Shown one piece after another: positions 51,588-59,422 of a DNA stretch of 64,000 nt. Each line of letters starts with the position of its first letter. Position 1 is the stretch's first letter. This DNA comes from PHAA01 sp022706565. GTDB lineage: Bacteria; Bacillota; Syntrophomonadia; Syntrophomonadales; Syntrophomonadaceae. A model generated the notes under the pieces. That model made no database searches and was not told the origin of the DNA. It worked only from the letters and a program-made list of their open reading frames with translations. Made by a program: the position numbers and the translations under genes. The stretch spans positions 372,001 to 436,000 of the forward strand of contig JAXGLD010000003.1 of the NCBI GenBank assembly GCA_040769385.1. The letters run 5' to 3'.

Positions 51588-52712
51588 ATGCAGAAGCTCA
51601 AACTTATGACCATACTCGGTACCCGACCGGAGATCATCCGGCTCTCGGCCACCATCAAGGCTTGCGACCGGTATTTCGACCATGTGTTGGTGCACACCGG
51701 TCAGAATTGGGACTACACTCTGAACCAGATATTTTTCGAGGAACTGGGCCTGCGGCCACCCGATCATTATCTGGACAGCGCTGGCGCCAATCTGGGCGAG
51801 ACCATGGGCAACATCATCGCCAAATCCTACGCGGTGCTGCAGCAGGAACGGCCTGACGCCTTGCTCATCCTGGGGGACACCAATTCCGCGCTGGCGGCAA
51901 TTTCGGCTAAACGGCTGAAGGTTCCGATTTTCCATATGGAGGCCGGCAACCGCTGTTTCGACCAAAACGTGCCGGAGGAGATCAACCGCAAACTGGTGGA
52001 CCACATCAGCGACATCAACCTGCCCTACACCGAGCACAGCCGCCGCTACCTGCTGGCGGAGGGATTCCGCAAGGAGCACATCTTTGTGACCGGCTCGCCC
52101 ATGCCCGAAGTATTAGGGCAATACCGGGAACAAATCGAGAACAGCCAAGTGCTGGAGCGACTGGGCCTGGCGGCCGGGCAGTATATCCTGGTTTCAGCCC
52201 ACCGGGAAGAGAATATTGATAATGAAGCTAATTTCTTCTCGTTGATGAGCGCCCTCAACAACATGGCGGAACGCTACGGGATGCCACTGGTCTATTCTAC
52301 TCATCCCCGCAGCCGCAAATTTATCGAACAGCGTGGATTCGTTTTTCATCCTCTCGTGCGGAGTCTGGCCCCCTTTGGCTTTTACGACTACAACAAGCTG
52401 CAGAAGAACGCCTACTGCGTGTTGTCCGATAGTGGCACCCTATCCGAGGAGAGCGCCATTTTGGGGTTTACGGGGGTATCGATTCGCACCTCCACCGAGC
52501 GGCCTGAGGTTCTGGACAAGGGCACCATGGTCATCGGCGGCATAACCGGCGAGGACATCGAGGCCGCGATCGAGTTGGCCGTGGCCATGCGCGGCAACCA
52601 GGAACCGGTAGTCCTGTCGCCTGATTATCTTGACACCAACGTCTCCGTCAAGGTGGTCAAGATTATCCAAAGCTACGCCAAAATCATCGACAAAGTGGTA
52701 TGGGGGAAATAA
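51588..52712 (+). CDS. capG: UDP-sugar 2-epimerase (CapG/FnlC-like)
   Basis: A 374-aa GT-B-fold epimerase (WecB superfamily) that inverts C2. Motifs: ILGTRPEIIRLSATIKACD, GDTNSALAA, HMEAGNRCFDQNVPEEINRK, SDSGTLSEESAIL. The ...FDQNVPEE form rather than the ...PEE of MnaA is typical of the FnlC/CapG group that makes UDP-L-FucNAc. ATG 51588 behind GGAGG 11 bases away (ATG 51570 is in the repeat edge). It completes the CapE-F-G set. Confidence 0.88.
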   Translation: MQKLKLMTILGTRPEIIRLSATIKACDRYFDHVLVHTGQNWDYTLNQIFFEELGLRPPDHYLDSAGANLGETMGNIIAKSYAVLQQERPDALLILGDTNSALAAISAKRLKVPIFHMEAGNRCFDQNVPEEINRKLVDHISDINLPYTEHSRRYLLAEGFRKEHIFVTGSPMPEVLGQYREQIENSQVLERLGLAAGQYILVSAHREENIDNEANFFSLMSALNNMAERYGMPLVYSTHPRSRKFIEQRGFVFHPLVRSLAPFGFYDYNKLQKNAYCVLSDSGTLSEESAILGFTGVSIRTSTERPEVLDKGTMVIGGITGEDIEAAIELAVAMRGNQEPVVLSPDYLDTNVSVKVVKIIQSYAKIIDKVVWGK

Positions 52713-52744
52713 CTTGGGGCTGGGGGCTGTCTCCAAGTGATTTC
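52707..52744. repeat. Degenerate REP copy
   Basis: AAATAACTTGGGGCTGGGGG then CTGTCTCCAAGTGATTTCC; damaged centre and arm, at the capG 3' end. Confidence 0.6.
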
Positions 52745-52849
52745 CTCTATTGTTTTGGGGGAAGGGAAGCGGCAAAACCCCAATAAGGGGTGCAACGATA
52801 CCCTTCCCCTTGGCACGACGTGTTATTATATGGATAAGGATTTGGAATT

Positions 52850-53629
52850 GTGATTGCAAATTTATTAAGAAATCAACCAGGCTTAAACCAACGAGCTGGC
52901 ACCCGCCTGACCATAAGCGGAGACCGGCAGAGTGTTCGTAATTTAGCCCATGTCGATGGAGTCCGACACCTCTACATCCTCAGCATACAGCAGTCCGAGT
53001 TTGACTATTTGGTGAATCGCTACAATACGGCGTTTGAATCCATTTGTTTCAAGAGCATGAAAGTGGCTGATTTGTCCGCCCTGGAACTGCTGCATAACGT
53101 CAAGACCCTGGTCTTGGATTGTAACACCCGGGCCAAACGGCTCTGGGACCTAAGCAGGAACTACGACCTAAGGGAACTATCCATTTCTAATTTCCCCGGG
53201 CTCAATACACTTGGGGATTTGAGGGAGGCGACCTCGGTTGAAGCGCTGGAGTTGGGCGGGGGAGCAGAGAAGTGGATGAGAGTGCAGTCACTGGCGCCAT
53301 TAAGCAATCTGATCCGCCTGCGCAAACTCTGTTTATCTAATATAAGAGCGGTCGAAGATGGGCTGCTTCCTTTGGCGTCCCTGACTCATTTGGATGAGCT
53401 GGAATTGCCCAATGTGTTCCCGACTCGTGAATATGCTATGCTGTCAGTACGGCTGCAAAATACCCGCTGTGACAGCTTCGCACCTTACATCAGGCTGGGC
53501 ACGGAAATCGACGGCAAAGACTGCATGGTGGTGGGCCGGCGGAAGCCATTGTTGAATTCAACCGTCAATGCTGAGCGCCTGAACCGATATGCCAAAGAAT
53601 TCGAAGATATGCGCCAGGAATTCCTTTAA
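52850..53629 (+). CDS. Leucine-rich-repeat-like protein
   Basis: A 259-aa protein with several LxxLxxLxL-type segments (VRHLYILSI, LHNVKTLVLD, YDLRELSISNFPGLNTLGDL, LIRLRKLCLSNI, LTHLDELELPNVF) across about residues 35-195, i.e. an irregular LRR solenoid. No signal peptide, so probably cytoplasmic. The C-terminal ~50 residues are charged and helical. The partner is unknown. The ribosome site is weak (AAGGATTTGG). Confidence 0.7.
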   Translation: MIANLLRNQPGLNQRAGTRLTISGDRQSVRNLAHVDGVRHLYILSIQQSEFDYLVNRYNTAFESICFKSMKVADLSALELLHNVKTLVLDCNTRAKRLWDLSRNYDLRELSISNFPGLNTLGDLREATSVEALELGGGAEKWMRVQSLAPLSNLIRLRKLCLSNIRAVEDGLLPLASLTHLDELELPNVFPTREYAMLSVRLQNTRCDSFAPYIRLGTEIDGKDCMVVGRRKPLLNSTVNAERLNRYAKEFEDMRQEFL

Positions 53630-53635
53630 CGCCCT

Positions 53636-53666
53636 ATAATAACTTGGGGACAGGCCCCAAGTTATT
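53636..53666 (-). repeat. REP palindrome copy
   Basis: ATAATAACTTGGGGACAGG then CCCCAAGTTATTAT, an extended perfect palindrome after the LRR gene. Confidence 0.9.
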
Positions 53667-53723
53667 ATCGAAAAAAACACCTTCAAACGCTGTCTGGATG
53701 GGCTTTTGAGGCACTCCGAAACT

Positions 53724-53754
53724 ACAATAACTTGGGGACAGGCCCCAAGTTATT
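53724..53754 (-). repeat. REP palindrome copy
   Basis: ACAATAACTTGGGGACAGG then CCCCAAGTTATTG; second copy 57 bases after the preceding one. Confidence 0.9.
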
Positions 53755-53783
53755 GCCCAAGCCTAAATGAGGTGACATGTTAA

Positions 53784-55364
53784 ATGAAGATGAATGAAAA
53801 GAATCCATACGTGACCGCTTTTAACAACGAACTGAAGAGGCTTTTACCATCCGCTGGCCAGTCGCATAGCCAAAACGGCGGTTTATTGCACGAGATGATC
53901 GAGGCGCAGCAGCGCCTGGAGCAAATCATCGAATTGCTGCCAGATGCCATGCTGGTCATTAACCTGCAGGGAGAGGTGGTCTTCTGGAACAAGGCCATAG
54001 AGGATATGACCGGTGTGCCCAAGAGCGAGATGATCGGCAAGGGCAACTATGAATACGCCATCCCGTTTTATGGCGAGCGGCGGCCAATCCTCATTGACAT
54101 CGCCCTAAACGAGGAAAGAGAACAGGAACTAATGGATAAATACGATTTTAGCGGTCGGGAGGAGGGGACTCTGTCCGGGGAGGTATACGTGCCGAAGACG
54201 TATGGAGGCAAGGGGGCATACCTTTGGGGTTATGCCTCCAAGCTTTATGACCGGAAGGGCAACTTATATGGTGCGGTGCAGTCGATCCGCGATATTTCCG
54301 ACCGCAAGGCAGCCGAGGAGGGGCTGCGACTGGCGGAGGAGCGATTCAGCAAGGCTTTTCGTTCCAGTCCCACACCCCTGGTTATTTCCACTCTGAAGGA
54401 CGGCGTGTTCCTGGATGTTAATGACGCTTTCCTGGAGTCGACGGGCTATCAGCGCGAAGAATTGATAGGGAAAACCGTGCAGGAAACAAACATCTGGCCG
54501 AGTTTTGAAATCCGGGAGAAGCTGGTGCAGGACCTTCTGGCTGGGAAAGTCATCAAGGACGTGATAGGGACTATTTTAACCAAGGATGGCGAGGAGCGAC
54601 TGGTGCAGTTGTCGATGGAACGAATTGAGGTCAACGAGGAAGATTGCTTGGTGATACTATTCCTCGACATCACGGAGAAGATGCAGATGGAAAAGGATAT
54701 CGCCCGGCTGGATCGTCTGAACCTGATCGGCCAGATGGCGGCCAGCATAGGTCACGAGATACGCAATCCCATGACGGCGGTGCGGGGCTTCATTCAACTG
54801 CTCAGAGAGCAGGAGTGTTACGCCAAGGACCTGGCTTTCTTTGATGTGATGATTGAGGAGTTGGACCGGGCCAATGGTATCATCACCGAATACCTCAGCA
54901 TGGCCAGCAACAAGATCGTTAACCTGCGGCCTCAGTACCTGGACCAGGTGGTGAAGGCCATTTCCCCGATTATCGAGGCCAATGCGATTTATAAAGGGAT
55001 AAATGTGCTGTTGGAACTGGGCAAGCCGCCCATGCCGGTGATCGATGAGAAGGAAATCAGACAGATGATATTGAACCTGGCCAACAATGGTATCGAAGCC
55101 ATGACGGAAGGCGGGACGCTGACCCTCGGCACCTGCCAAATCGGTAATGAGATCGTCCTTTATGTAGGGGACCAGGGCTCCGGCTTGGATCCGACCATTA
55201 TCGAAAAACTGGGAACCCCGTTTCTGACCACCAAGGATAGAGGAACCGGCTTGGGGCTGGCGGTTTGCTACAGTATCGCCGCGCGGCATAATGCGCGGAT
55301 TGACTTCCAGACCGGACCCAACGGCACCACCTTCATGGTCTACTTCCCCATGGTCGACGAATAA
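53784..55364 (+). CDS. PAS-domain histidine kinase 3
   Basis: A 526-aa soluble kinase with two PAS regions (about residues 40-175 and 190-305), HisKA (AASIGHEIRNPMTAVRGFIQ) and HATPase_c (LANNGIEAMTEGG; VGDQGSGLDPTI; GTGLGLAVCYSIAARH). The ATG follows GAGGTGA by 8 bases. It shares its plan with the kinases at 32521 and 36179 but is more distant in sequence and has GC like the bulk of the window. No adjacent response regulator. Confidence 0.92.
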   Translation: MKMNEKNPYVTAFNNELKRLLPSAGQSHSQNGGLLHEMIEAQQRLEQIIELLPDAMLVINLQGEVVFWNKAIEDMTGVPKSEMIGKGNYEYAIPFYGERRPILIDIALNEEREQELMDKYDFSGREEGTLSGEVYVPKTYGGKGAYLWGYASKLYDRKGNLYGAVQSIRDISDRKAAEEGLRLAEERFSKAFRSSPTPLVISTLKDGVFLDVNDAFLESTGYQREELIGKTVQETNIWPSFEIREKLVQDLLAGKVIKDVIGTILTKDGEERLVQLSMERIEVNEEDCLVILFLDITEKMQMEKDIARLDRLNLIGQMAASIGHEIRNPMTAVRGFIQLLREQECYAKDLAFFDVMIEELDRANGIITEYLSMASNKIVNLRPQYLDQVVKAISPIIEANAIYKGINVLLELGKPPMPVIDEKEIRQMILNLANNGIEAMTEGGTLTLGTCQIGNEIVLYVGDQGSGLDPTIIEKLGTPFLTTKDRGTGLGLAVCYSIAARHNARIDFQTGPNGTTFMVYFPMVDE

Positions 55365-55425
55365 CTTGAGCGAGTCACATCCAGAGTCGTATCTTGGAAA
55401 TGGCTGGCTAATAGGCACAAAGAAA

Positions 55426-55456
55426 CCCGGGGTTGAAAAAGCCCCGGGATATCTTT
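55426..55456 (+). terminator. Terminator after kinase 3
   Basis: CCCGGGG-TTGAAAAAG-CCCCGGG followed by ATATCTTTATTT. Confidence 0.75.
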
Positions 55457-55471
55457 ATTTGGTCGGTAACT

Positions 55472-55499
55472 GAGGCAAAAGAACCGTCTCCTTGCCTCG
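55472..55499. repeat. Family C repeat copy
   Basis: GAGGCAAAAGAACCGTCTCC then TTGCCTCG. Confidence 0.75.
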
Positions 55500-55504
55500 T
55501 GCCT

Positions 55505-55693
55505 CTACATATCTCCAGTTGTGTAAGGGTTCTCTGTCGGGTCGTTTATACATGTAGGACACAAATAGAGGGGCACAACGCACCCACATCCATGGCCGAA
55601 CAGGTCAAATTTGAAGCAATCCTCGCACAATGGGATACCACATCCCTGGCACTTCACATAGACTTCCTTCTTTTGGCAAATAGCACAGATCAA
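55505..55693 (-). CDS. Small zinc-finger-like protein
   Basis: A 62-aa protein with Cys pairs CAIC, CQGCG, CEDC, CGC and CPTC plus a His, which should bind two zinc ions in a LIM/B-box-like cross-brace. TTG 55693 follows AGGAGG. Last gene of a minus-strand operon with an AIM24 protein and a zinc-ribbon protein. Confidence 0.7.
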   Translation of the reverse strand: MICAICQKKEVYVKCQGCGIPLCEDCFKFDLFGHGCGCVVPLYLCPTCINDPTENPYTTGDM

Positions 55694-55731
55694 AATTATT
55701 CCTCCTTAAGTTCAGGTGTAGCACACGAAGA

Positions 55732-56676
55732 TTAGTCGCCGCCCAGGAAGGTTTCAAGACCGATGTTGCCCAGTAGGCTGCCCTCGTCCTTCTTTTTTCC
55801 GCCCCGGCTGGCGGCATAGATGCGGTCGGCCAGCCGTGAGAACGGCAGGGACTGGAGCCATACCGTGCCCGGACCCGTGAGAGTGGCCAGGACCAAACCT
55901 TCACCGCCGAAAAACGCGCTCTTGAGGTCGCTGGCAAATTGGATATCGTAATTTACGGTCTGGGTCAGGGCTACCAGGCAGCCGGTGTCCAGCTTCAGGG
56001 TCTCACCCCGGGCCAGTTCCTTTTTGATAATGGTCCCGCCGGCATGCATAAAGGCCAAGCCGTCGCCTTCCAGCCTCTGCATGATGAAGCCTTCCCCGCC
56101 GAAGAGTCCGGCCCCGATTTTCTTCTGAAATGCAATTCCGATCGAGATGCCTTTGGCGGCGCAGAGAAAGGCGTCCCGCTGGCAAATCAGCACTCCGCCG
56201 TAGTCGGTCAGATCGAAATCCACCACCCGGCCCGGATAGGGAGCCGCAAAGGACACGCATTTCTTGGTGGTGGCGGTGTTGGTAAAAGCGGTCATAAACA
56301 GACTTTCCCCGGTCAGCATACGTTTACCGGCGGAAAACAGTTTGCTCTTCAAATCGTTACCGGTTTTGCCGGAACCGTCGCCGAAGATGGTATCCATCTT
56401 GATCTCGCTGTCCATGTACATCATGCCGCCAGCCTCCGCCACGATCGTTTCCTGGGGATCGAGCATGATCTCGACAAACTGCAGGTCCTCTCCATATATC
56501 TTGAATTCGACTTCATGGGCCCGGCGCATGCCCTGGCCGGTGTTAGCCTGGATTGATGGAGTCGCTGGCGTTGGAGCTGTACCCGCCAAAGGGGCTGCGG
56601 CCATGCCGGTAGGAGCACCGCAATTGACACAGAACTTGCCGCTGCCGGCCTCGTTACCACACTGCTTACAAATCAC
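55732..56676 (-). CDS. AIM24-family protein with N-terminal zinc ribbon
   Basis: A 314-aa protein from GTG 56676, behind AGGAGGT. An N-terminal zinc ribbon (ICKQCGNEAGSGKFCVNCGA) is followed by a Pro/Ala linker and the AIM24/TIGR00266 beta-barrel domain (GGMMYMDSEIKMDTIFGDG, FLCAAKGISIGIAFQKKIGA, GFIMQRLEGDGLAFMHAGG). The family has a tubby-like C-terminal fold, function unclear in bacteria. Middle gene of the operon; 53 bases from the upstream zinc-ribbon gene. Confidence 0.9.
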   Translation of the reverse strand: MICKQCGNEAGSGKFCVNCGAPTGMAAAPLAGTAPTPATPSIQANTGQGMRRAHEVEFKIYGEDLQFVEIMLDPQETIVAEAGGMMYMDSEIKMDTIFGDGSGKTGNDLKSKLFSAGKRMLTGESLFMTAFTNTATTKKCVSFAAPYPGRVVDFDLTDYGGVLICQRDAFLCAAKGISIGIAFQKKIGAGLFGGEGFIMQRLEGDGLAFMHAGGTIIKKELARGETLKLDTGCLVALTQTVNYDIQFASDLKSAFFGGEGLVLATLTGPGTVWLQSLPFSRLADRIYAASRGGKKKDEGSLLGNIGLETFLGGD

Positions 56677-56723
56677 TGTTGATACCTCCTGTTTTACAAA
56701 TATTGCGTGATAAACTGCCGCTA

Positions 56724-57215
56724 TTACTGGACCTTGGTGCCGCACTCACCGCAGAAGGCCGTACCTTCAGAGAGCTTGGCGCCGCATTCGGGACAGAACT
56801 TGATCGCCGCCGGTTGCGCTTCAGCGGTCGGAGTTGCTTCTGGCTCGGGTATTTCAACTGCGACTTCGGCGGCCGGAGCAGCCGGTGCAGCAGGGGCTGC
56901 CGCTTGGGGTTGGGCCGGGGCCGAAATAGGAGATTCGCCTTTGACTTCGCGGATCTTGGCCTCCAGACCAGTTATGTTTTGAAGGTGGGTGGTGATAGTC
57001 AATAAATCAGCGGAGAGTATGTCGGGAAGGGATTCGCCGGACTGGTACATGGCGAAAATTTTATCACCAATCTGCTGCTTGGCATCTGCAATCGCGTTTT
57101 TTTCTTTATTGATGGCTGCGTTCAATTTCTGCACTTCAACCAATTCGGAAGCCTTCTCAGTCGCGTCCTGTACTCCTTCGGTGATCTTCTTGCTCAAATC
57201 CTTGAAAAACGACAT
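56724..57215 (-). CDS. Coiled-coil protein with C-terminal zinc ribbon
   Basis: A 163-aa protein: helical N-terminal coiled coil (residues ~1-95), Ala/Pro-rich linker (about 100-135) and a C-terminal zinc ribbon (KFCPECGAKLSEGTAFCGEC). ATG follows GGGGAGGT. First gene of the operon with the AIM24 protein, which carries the same kind of zinc ribbon at the other end; the two products may interact through these modules. Confidence 0.8.
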   Translation of the reverse strand: MSFFKDLSKKITEGVQDATEKASELVEVQKLNAAINKEKNAIADAKQQIGDKIFAMYQSGESLPDILSADLLTITTHLQNITGLEAKIREVKGESPISAPAQPQAAAPAAPAAPAAEVAVEIPEPEATPTAEAQPAAIKFCPECGAKLSEGTAFCGECGTKVQ

Positions 57216-57391
57216 TACAATTACCTCCCCTGAATAATTCTTCTTATATACATTTTACGAAATTCTATTTGAGAAATATATCACTTTGATGAACAACCTG
57301 GGACAAATAACTTCGAGGCGGCCCTCAAGCCGGCGCGGACTTGAAGAGTATCAAAGGCCCAGCCAGCCGGCGCTAGGACGTGATAATATCG

Positions 57392-57422
57392 ATAATAACT
57401 TGGGGCCTGTCCCCAAGTTATT
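57392..57422 (+). repeat. REP palindrome copy
   Basis: ATAATAACTTGGGGCCTG then TCCCCAAGTTATT. Confidence 0.9.
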
Positions 57423-57451
57423 TGCAACCGACCCCTCCAAAGGAAGAAAAA

Positions 57452-57490
57452 GGAAGCAACAGGACCGTCTGGACCGTCCCCATGCTTCCT
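57452..57490. repeat. Family D repeat copy
   Basis: GGAAGCAACAGGACCGTC...GGACCGTCCCC then ATGCTTCC; shares the GGAAGCA/TGCTTCC ends with the copy at 38728. Confidence 0.65.
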
Positions 57491-57515
57491 TGTCCCCGTG
57501 TTTCCTTGGATTTAA

Positions 57516-57914
57516 TTATTTATACTTTCTTCTGATACGGTAGAGGATCAATAAGGCCAACAAAGCTCCCAGGGAATCCAAAGCGACGTCTGATAGGAGG
57601 GCGGTGCGCCCGGGCAGGTACATCTGGTGGATCTCGTCAGCTATGCCGAGAATGGTAGCGGAGGCCCAAGCGACGGGATAACTCCAGCGCCGTTTGGGAA
57701 GAACTAGATAGACGATAATGGCCGCTAAGCCGAATTCGATCATGTGGGCTCCTTTGCGCAGCAGCGTCTCCAATATTTCGATAGCACCTTCGGTAAAGCC
57801 GAGACTCCTCAGTAAACCGTGGGTGAAAGCGTCAGTGGAGAAGTGGGAACCCGTGAATAGATAGATGCCAATCCCCAATAGCACTACAACTGCCAACCAC
57901 CATAGCTTTTTCAA
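57516..57914 (-). CDS. VanZ-family membrane protein
   Basis: A 132-aa protein with four predicted membrane helices (LWWLAVVVLLGIGIYLF, FGLAAIIVYLVL, AWASATILGIADEIHQMYLP, DSLGALLALLILYRI). The motif RKGAHMIEFGLAAI and the E(I/W)HQ(x)P(G)R signature are those of VanZ-like proteins, linked to glycopeptide resistance in some species but of general unknown role. TTG start behind AGGAGGT. A single gene here. Confidence 0.88.
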   Translation of the reverse strand: MKKLWWLAVVVLLGIGIYLFTGSHFSTDAFTHGLLRSLGFTEGAIEILETLLRKGAHMIEFGLAAIIVYLVLPKRRWSYPVAWASATILGIADEIHQMYLPGRTALLSDVALDSLGALLALLILYRIRRKYK

Positions 57915-58028
57915 ATGGGTATACCTCCTTATATCCTAGTCTGGGGTGTTTATTTAAAAAGACGCCAAGCGAGGGCAAAGTCCGCCAAATAACGTGGGGA
58001 CAGGCATCCAGACATCGTGTCAAAAAAA

Positions 58029-58055
58029 TTGTCAACAACCCCGTCCCCGTGACAC
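58029..58055 (+). repeat. Family B repeat copy
   Basis: TTGTCAACAACCCCGTCCCC then GTGACAC. Confidence 0.85.
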
Positions 58056-58066
58056 TTACAAAAGAC

Positions 58067-58092
58067 TGTCAACAACCCCGTCCCCGTGACAC
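58067..58092 (+). repeat. Family B repeat copy
   Basis: CTGTCAACAACCCCGTCCCC then GTGACA; it abuts the stop codon of the minus-strand gene at 58093. Confidence 0.85.
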
Positions 58093-58797
58093 TTATCCGC
58101 CGTGCGCGCGGGCCAGGAGTTCTTTGATTTTCCGGTATTTGCTGGCGGTATATTCTTGTTTGATTTCCTCGATGATGCTCGTGGACAGGTTATTGGCCTT
58201 CAGTTCGGCTTCCATCTCGTCCACCAGGCCGTAGAATTGGAGGTTGACAGAATCCTGAAGCTTAAGGCAGGCTTGCATATATTTTTGCGTCCAGGCGGCA
58301 TGGTTCAGGGTGCCCGCCCTGGATTTCTCGTCGTATTCTTGGTCAGCTGCGGCGTATATCTGTTCCAGTCGATTGTTGGTGAATTGTTCTAAGGCATAGA
58401 ATTTGGGAGTATATTTATCAATAACATTTTTCTCGGTGATCTGCGGGGCAGATTTATTATCGCCGTTTTTTGATTCAGAGATCTGCGGGGCAGATTTTTC
58501 TACGTCCATAGGTAAAGATTCATTTGGTAAGGATTCACCATTGATTTGAGCGTCGTGATCCCTTTGGCGGTCGGCGAGGAAATCTGCGGTGAACGAGTGC
58601 TCGACCGCAGATATGCTGTTTTCGGTCACAGGAAGCAAGTCTAATGAACCGGGCTGGAAAAAGTCGTCTCCGAATTGCTCAGCCAGTTGTTTACCAACTG
58701 ACGGATCAGGATGGAGCCACGTATAGTAACCCCACCAGCCCAACACGACCAGGACTATAATAATAGTGCCAATTATCTTCGTAACGTTGCTGCGCAT
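58093..58797 (-). CDS. Membrane-anchored helical protein of unknown function
   Basis: A 234-aa protein with an N-terminal anchor (KIIGTIIIVLVVLGWWGYYT), an unstructured middle with two near-repeats of KSAPQI(S/T)E, and a helical C-terminal domain (about residues 125-230). ATG 58797. It is divergent from the exopolysaccharide operon and its riboswitch, a position matched by the anchored protein at 24997 next to the decayed cluster, though the two sequences are not obviously related. Confidence 0.7.
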   Translation of the reverse strand: MRSNVTKIIGTIIIVLVVLGWWGYYTWLHPDPSVGKQLAEQFGDDFFQPGSLDLLPVTENSISAVEHSFTADFLADRQRDHDAQINGESLPNESLPMDVEKSAPQISESKNGDNKSAPQITEKNVIDKYTPKFYALEQFTNNRLEQIYAAADQEYDEKSRAGTLNHAAWTQKYMQACLKLQDSVNLQFYGLVDEMEAELKANNLSTSIIEEIKQEYTASKYRKIKELLARAHGG

Positions 58798-58908
58798 GGT
58801 TTTGGATTCCTTACAAATTCATAACATTTGAGATTACAGCCTTTTTTATCCATTATAGCAGGTTGATTGGATTGTGTGAAAATGGAGCCAGGATGTAAAT
58901 GCGTAAGG

Positions 58909-58938
58909 CAATAACTTGGGGAAAGACCCCAAGTTATT
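58909..58938 (-). repeat. REP palindrome copy, centre changed
   Basis: CAATAACTTGGGG-AAAGA-CCCCAAGTTATT; perfect arms with a different loop. Confidence 0.85.
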
Positions 58939-59135
58939 TTCTGTGCACTCGGTAGGTTTTCGTCACCAAAGGATTGATTGTGAAGCCGTGTAATTATAAA
59001 CTGAATTCCATATACGCAATATGCTACTAATTACCATTTATAATTTAATAATTCTATGATTTTGTAAACCGCCATTTGGGGAAAAAGTAAAGTCGATTGT
59101 CTATCTAAAAATGACAAATTTTGCTTAATTCATAG

Positions 59136-59141
59136 TATAAT
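59136..59141 (+). promoter_or_regulatory. -10 box of the exopolysaccharide operon
   Basis: TATAAT within AGTATAATATAGTC, about 64 bases ahead of the aptamer; ATGACA at 59111 is a possible -35 with a long (19) spacer. Confidence 0.55.
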
Positions 59142-59204
59142 ATAGTCACAAGATTATATGTCGAATGTCATTGTAGCTTCTTATCCCCCGAAAGGTTAGG
59201 TTTA

Positions 59205-59286
59205 CCTCCTGGCAAACCTGTTGAAAGACAGGGACGCAAAGCCACGGGCCTAATGCTTAAAAGCAATGGCAGCCGGGTTGCCTGGT
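59205..59286 (+). promoter_or_regulatory. c-di-GMP-I (GEMM-I) riboswitch 3
   Basis: CTGGCAAACCTG, CAGGGACGCAAAGCCACGGG and ATGGCAGCCGGGTTGCC are the class blocks. It precedes the operon by about 140 bases. The terminator at 59271-59316 uses the aptamer's own 3' strand (AGCCGGGTTGCC) as its 5' arm, so aptamer and terminator exclude each other; c-di-GMP should raise expression (ON switch, inferred). Confidence 0.94.
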
Positions 59287-59316
59287 TTTAATACCAGTCA
59301 GCCCGGCTTTCTTGTT
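59271..59316 (+). terminator. Terminator overlapping riboswitch 3
   Basis: AGCCGGG-TTGC-CTGGT...ACCAG-TCAG-CCCGGCT then TTCTTGTTTTT. Confidence 0.88.
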
Positions 59317-59422
59317 TTTATGGAGCAGTCAGAGCCAGAGACTAAGCGGTCCGCACTATAATCCATGGTGCAGCCAACGCAAGGGATTATACCAGGTTTG
59401 AATGAGAGGAGTGTGAGAATAC

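Noticed and set aside
31793..58092. CRISPR array made of the GTTGTCAACAACCCC repeats
   Set aside because: Copies are scattered over many kilobases in both orientations; no regular spacers or cas genes.
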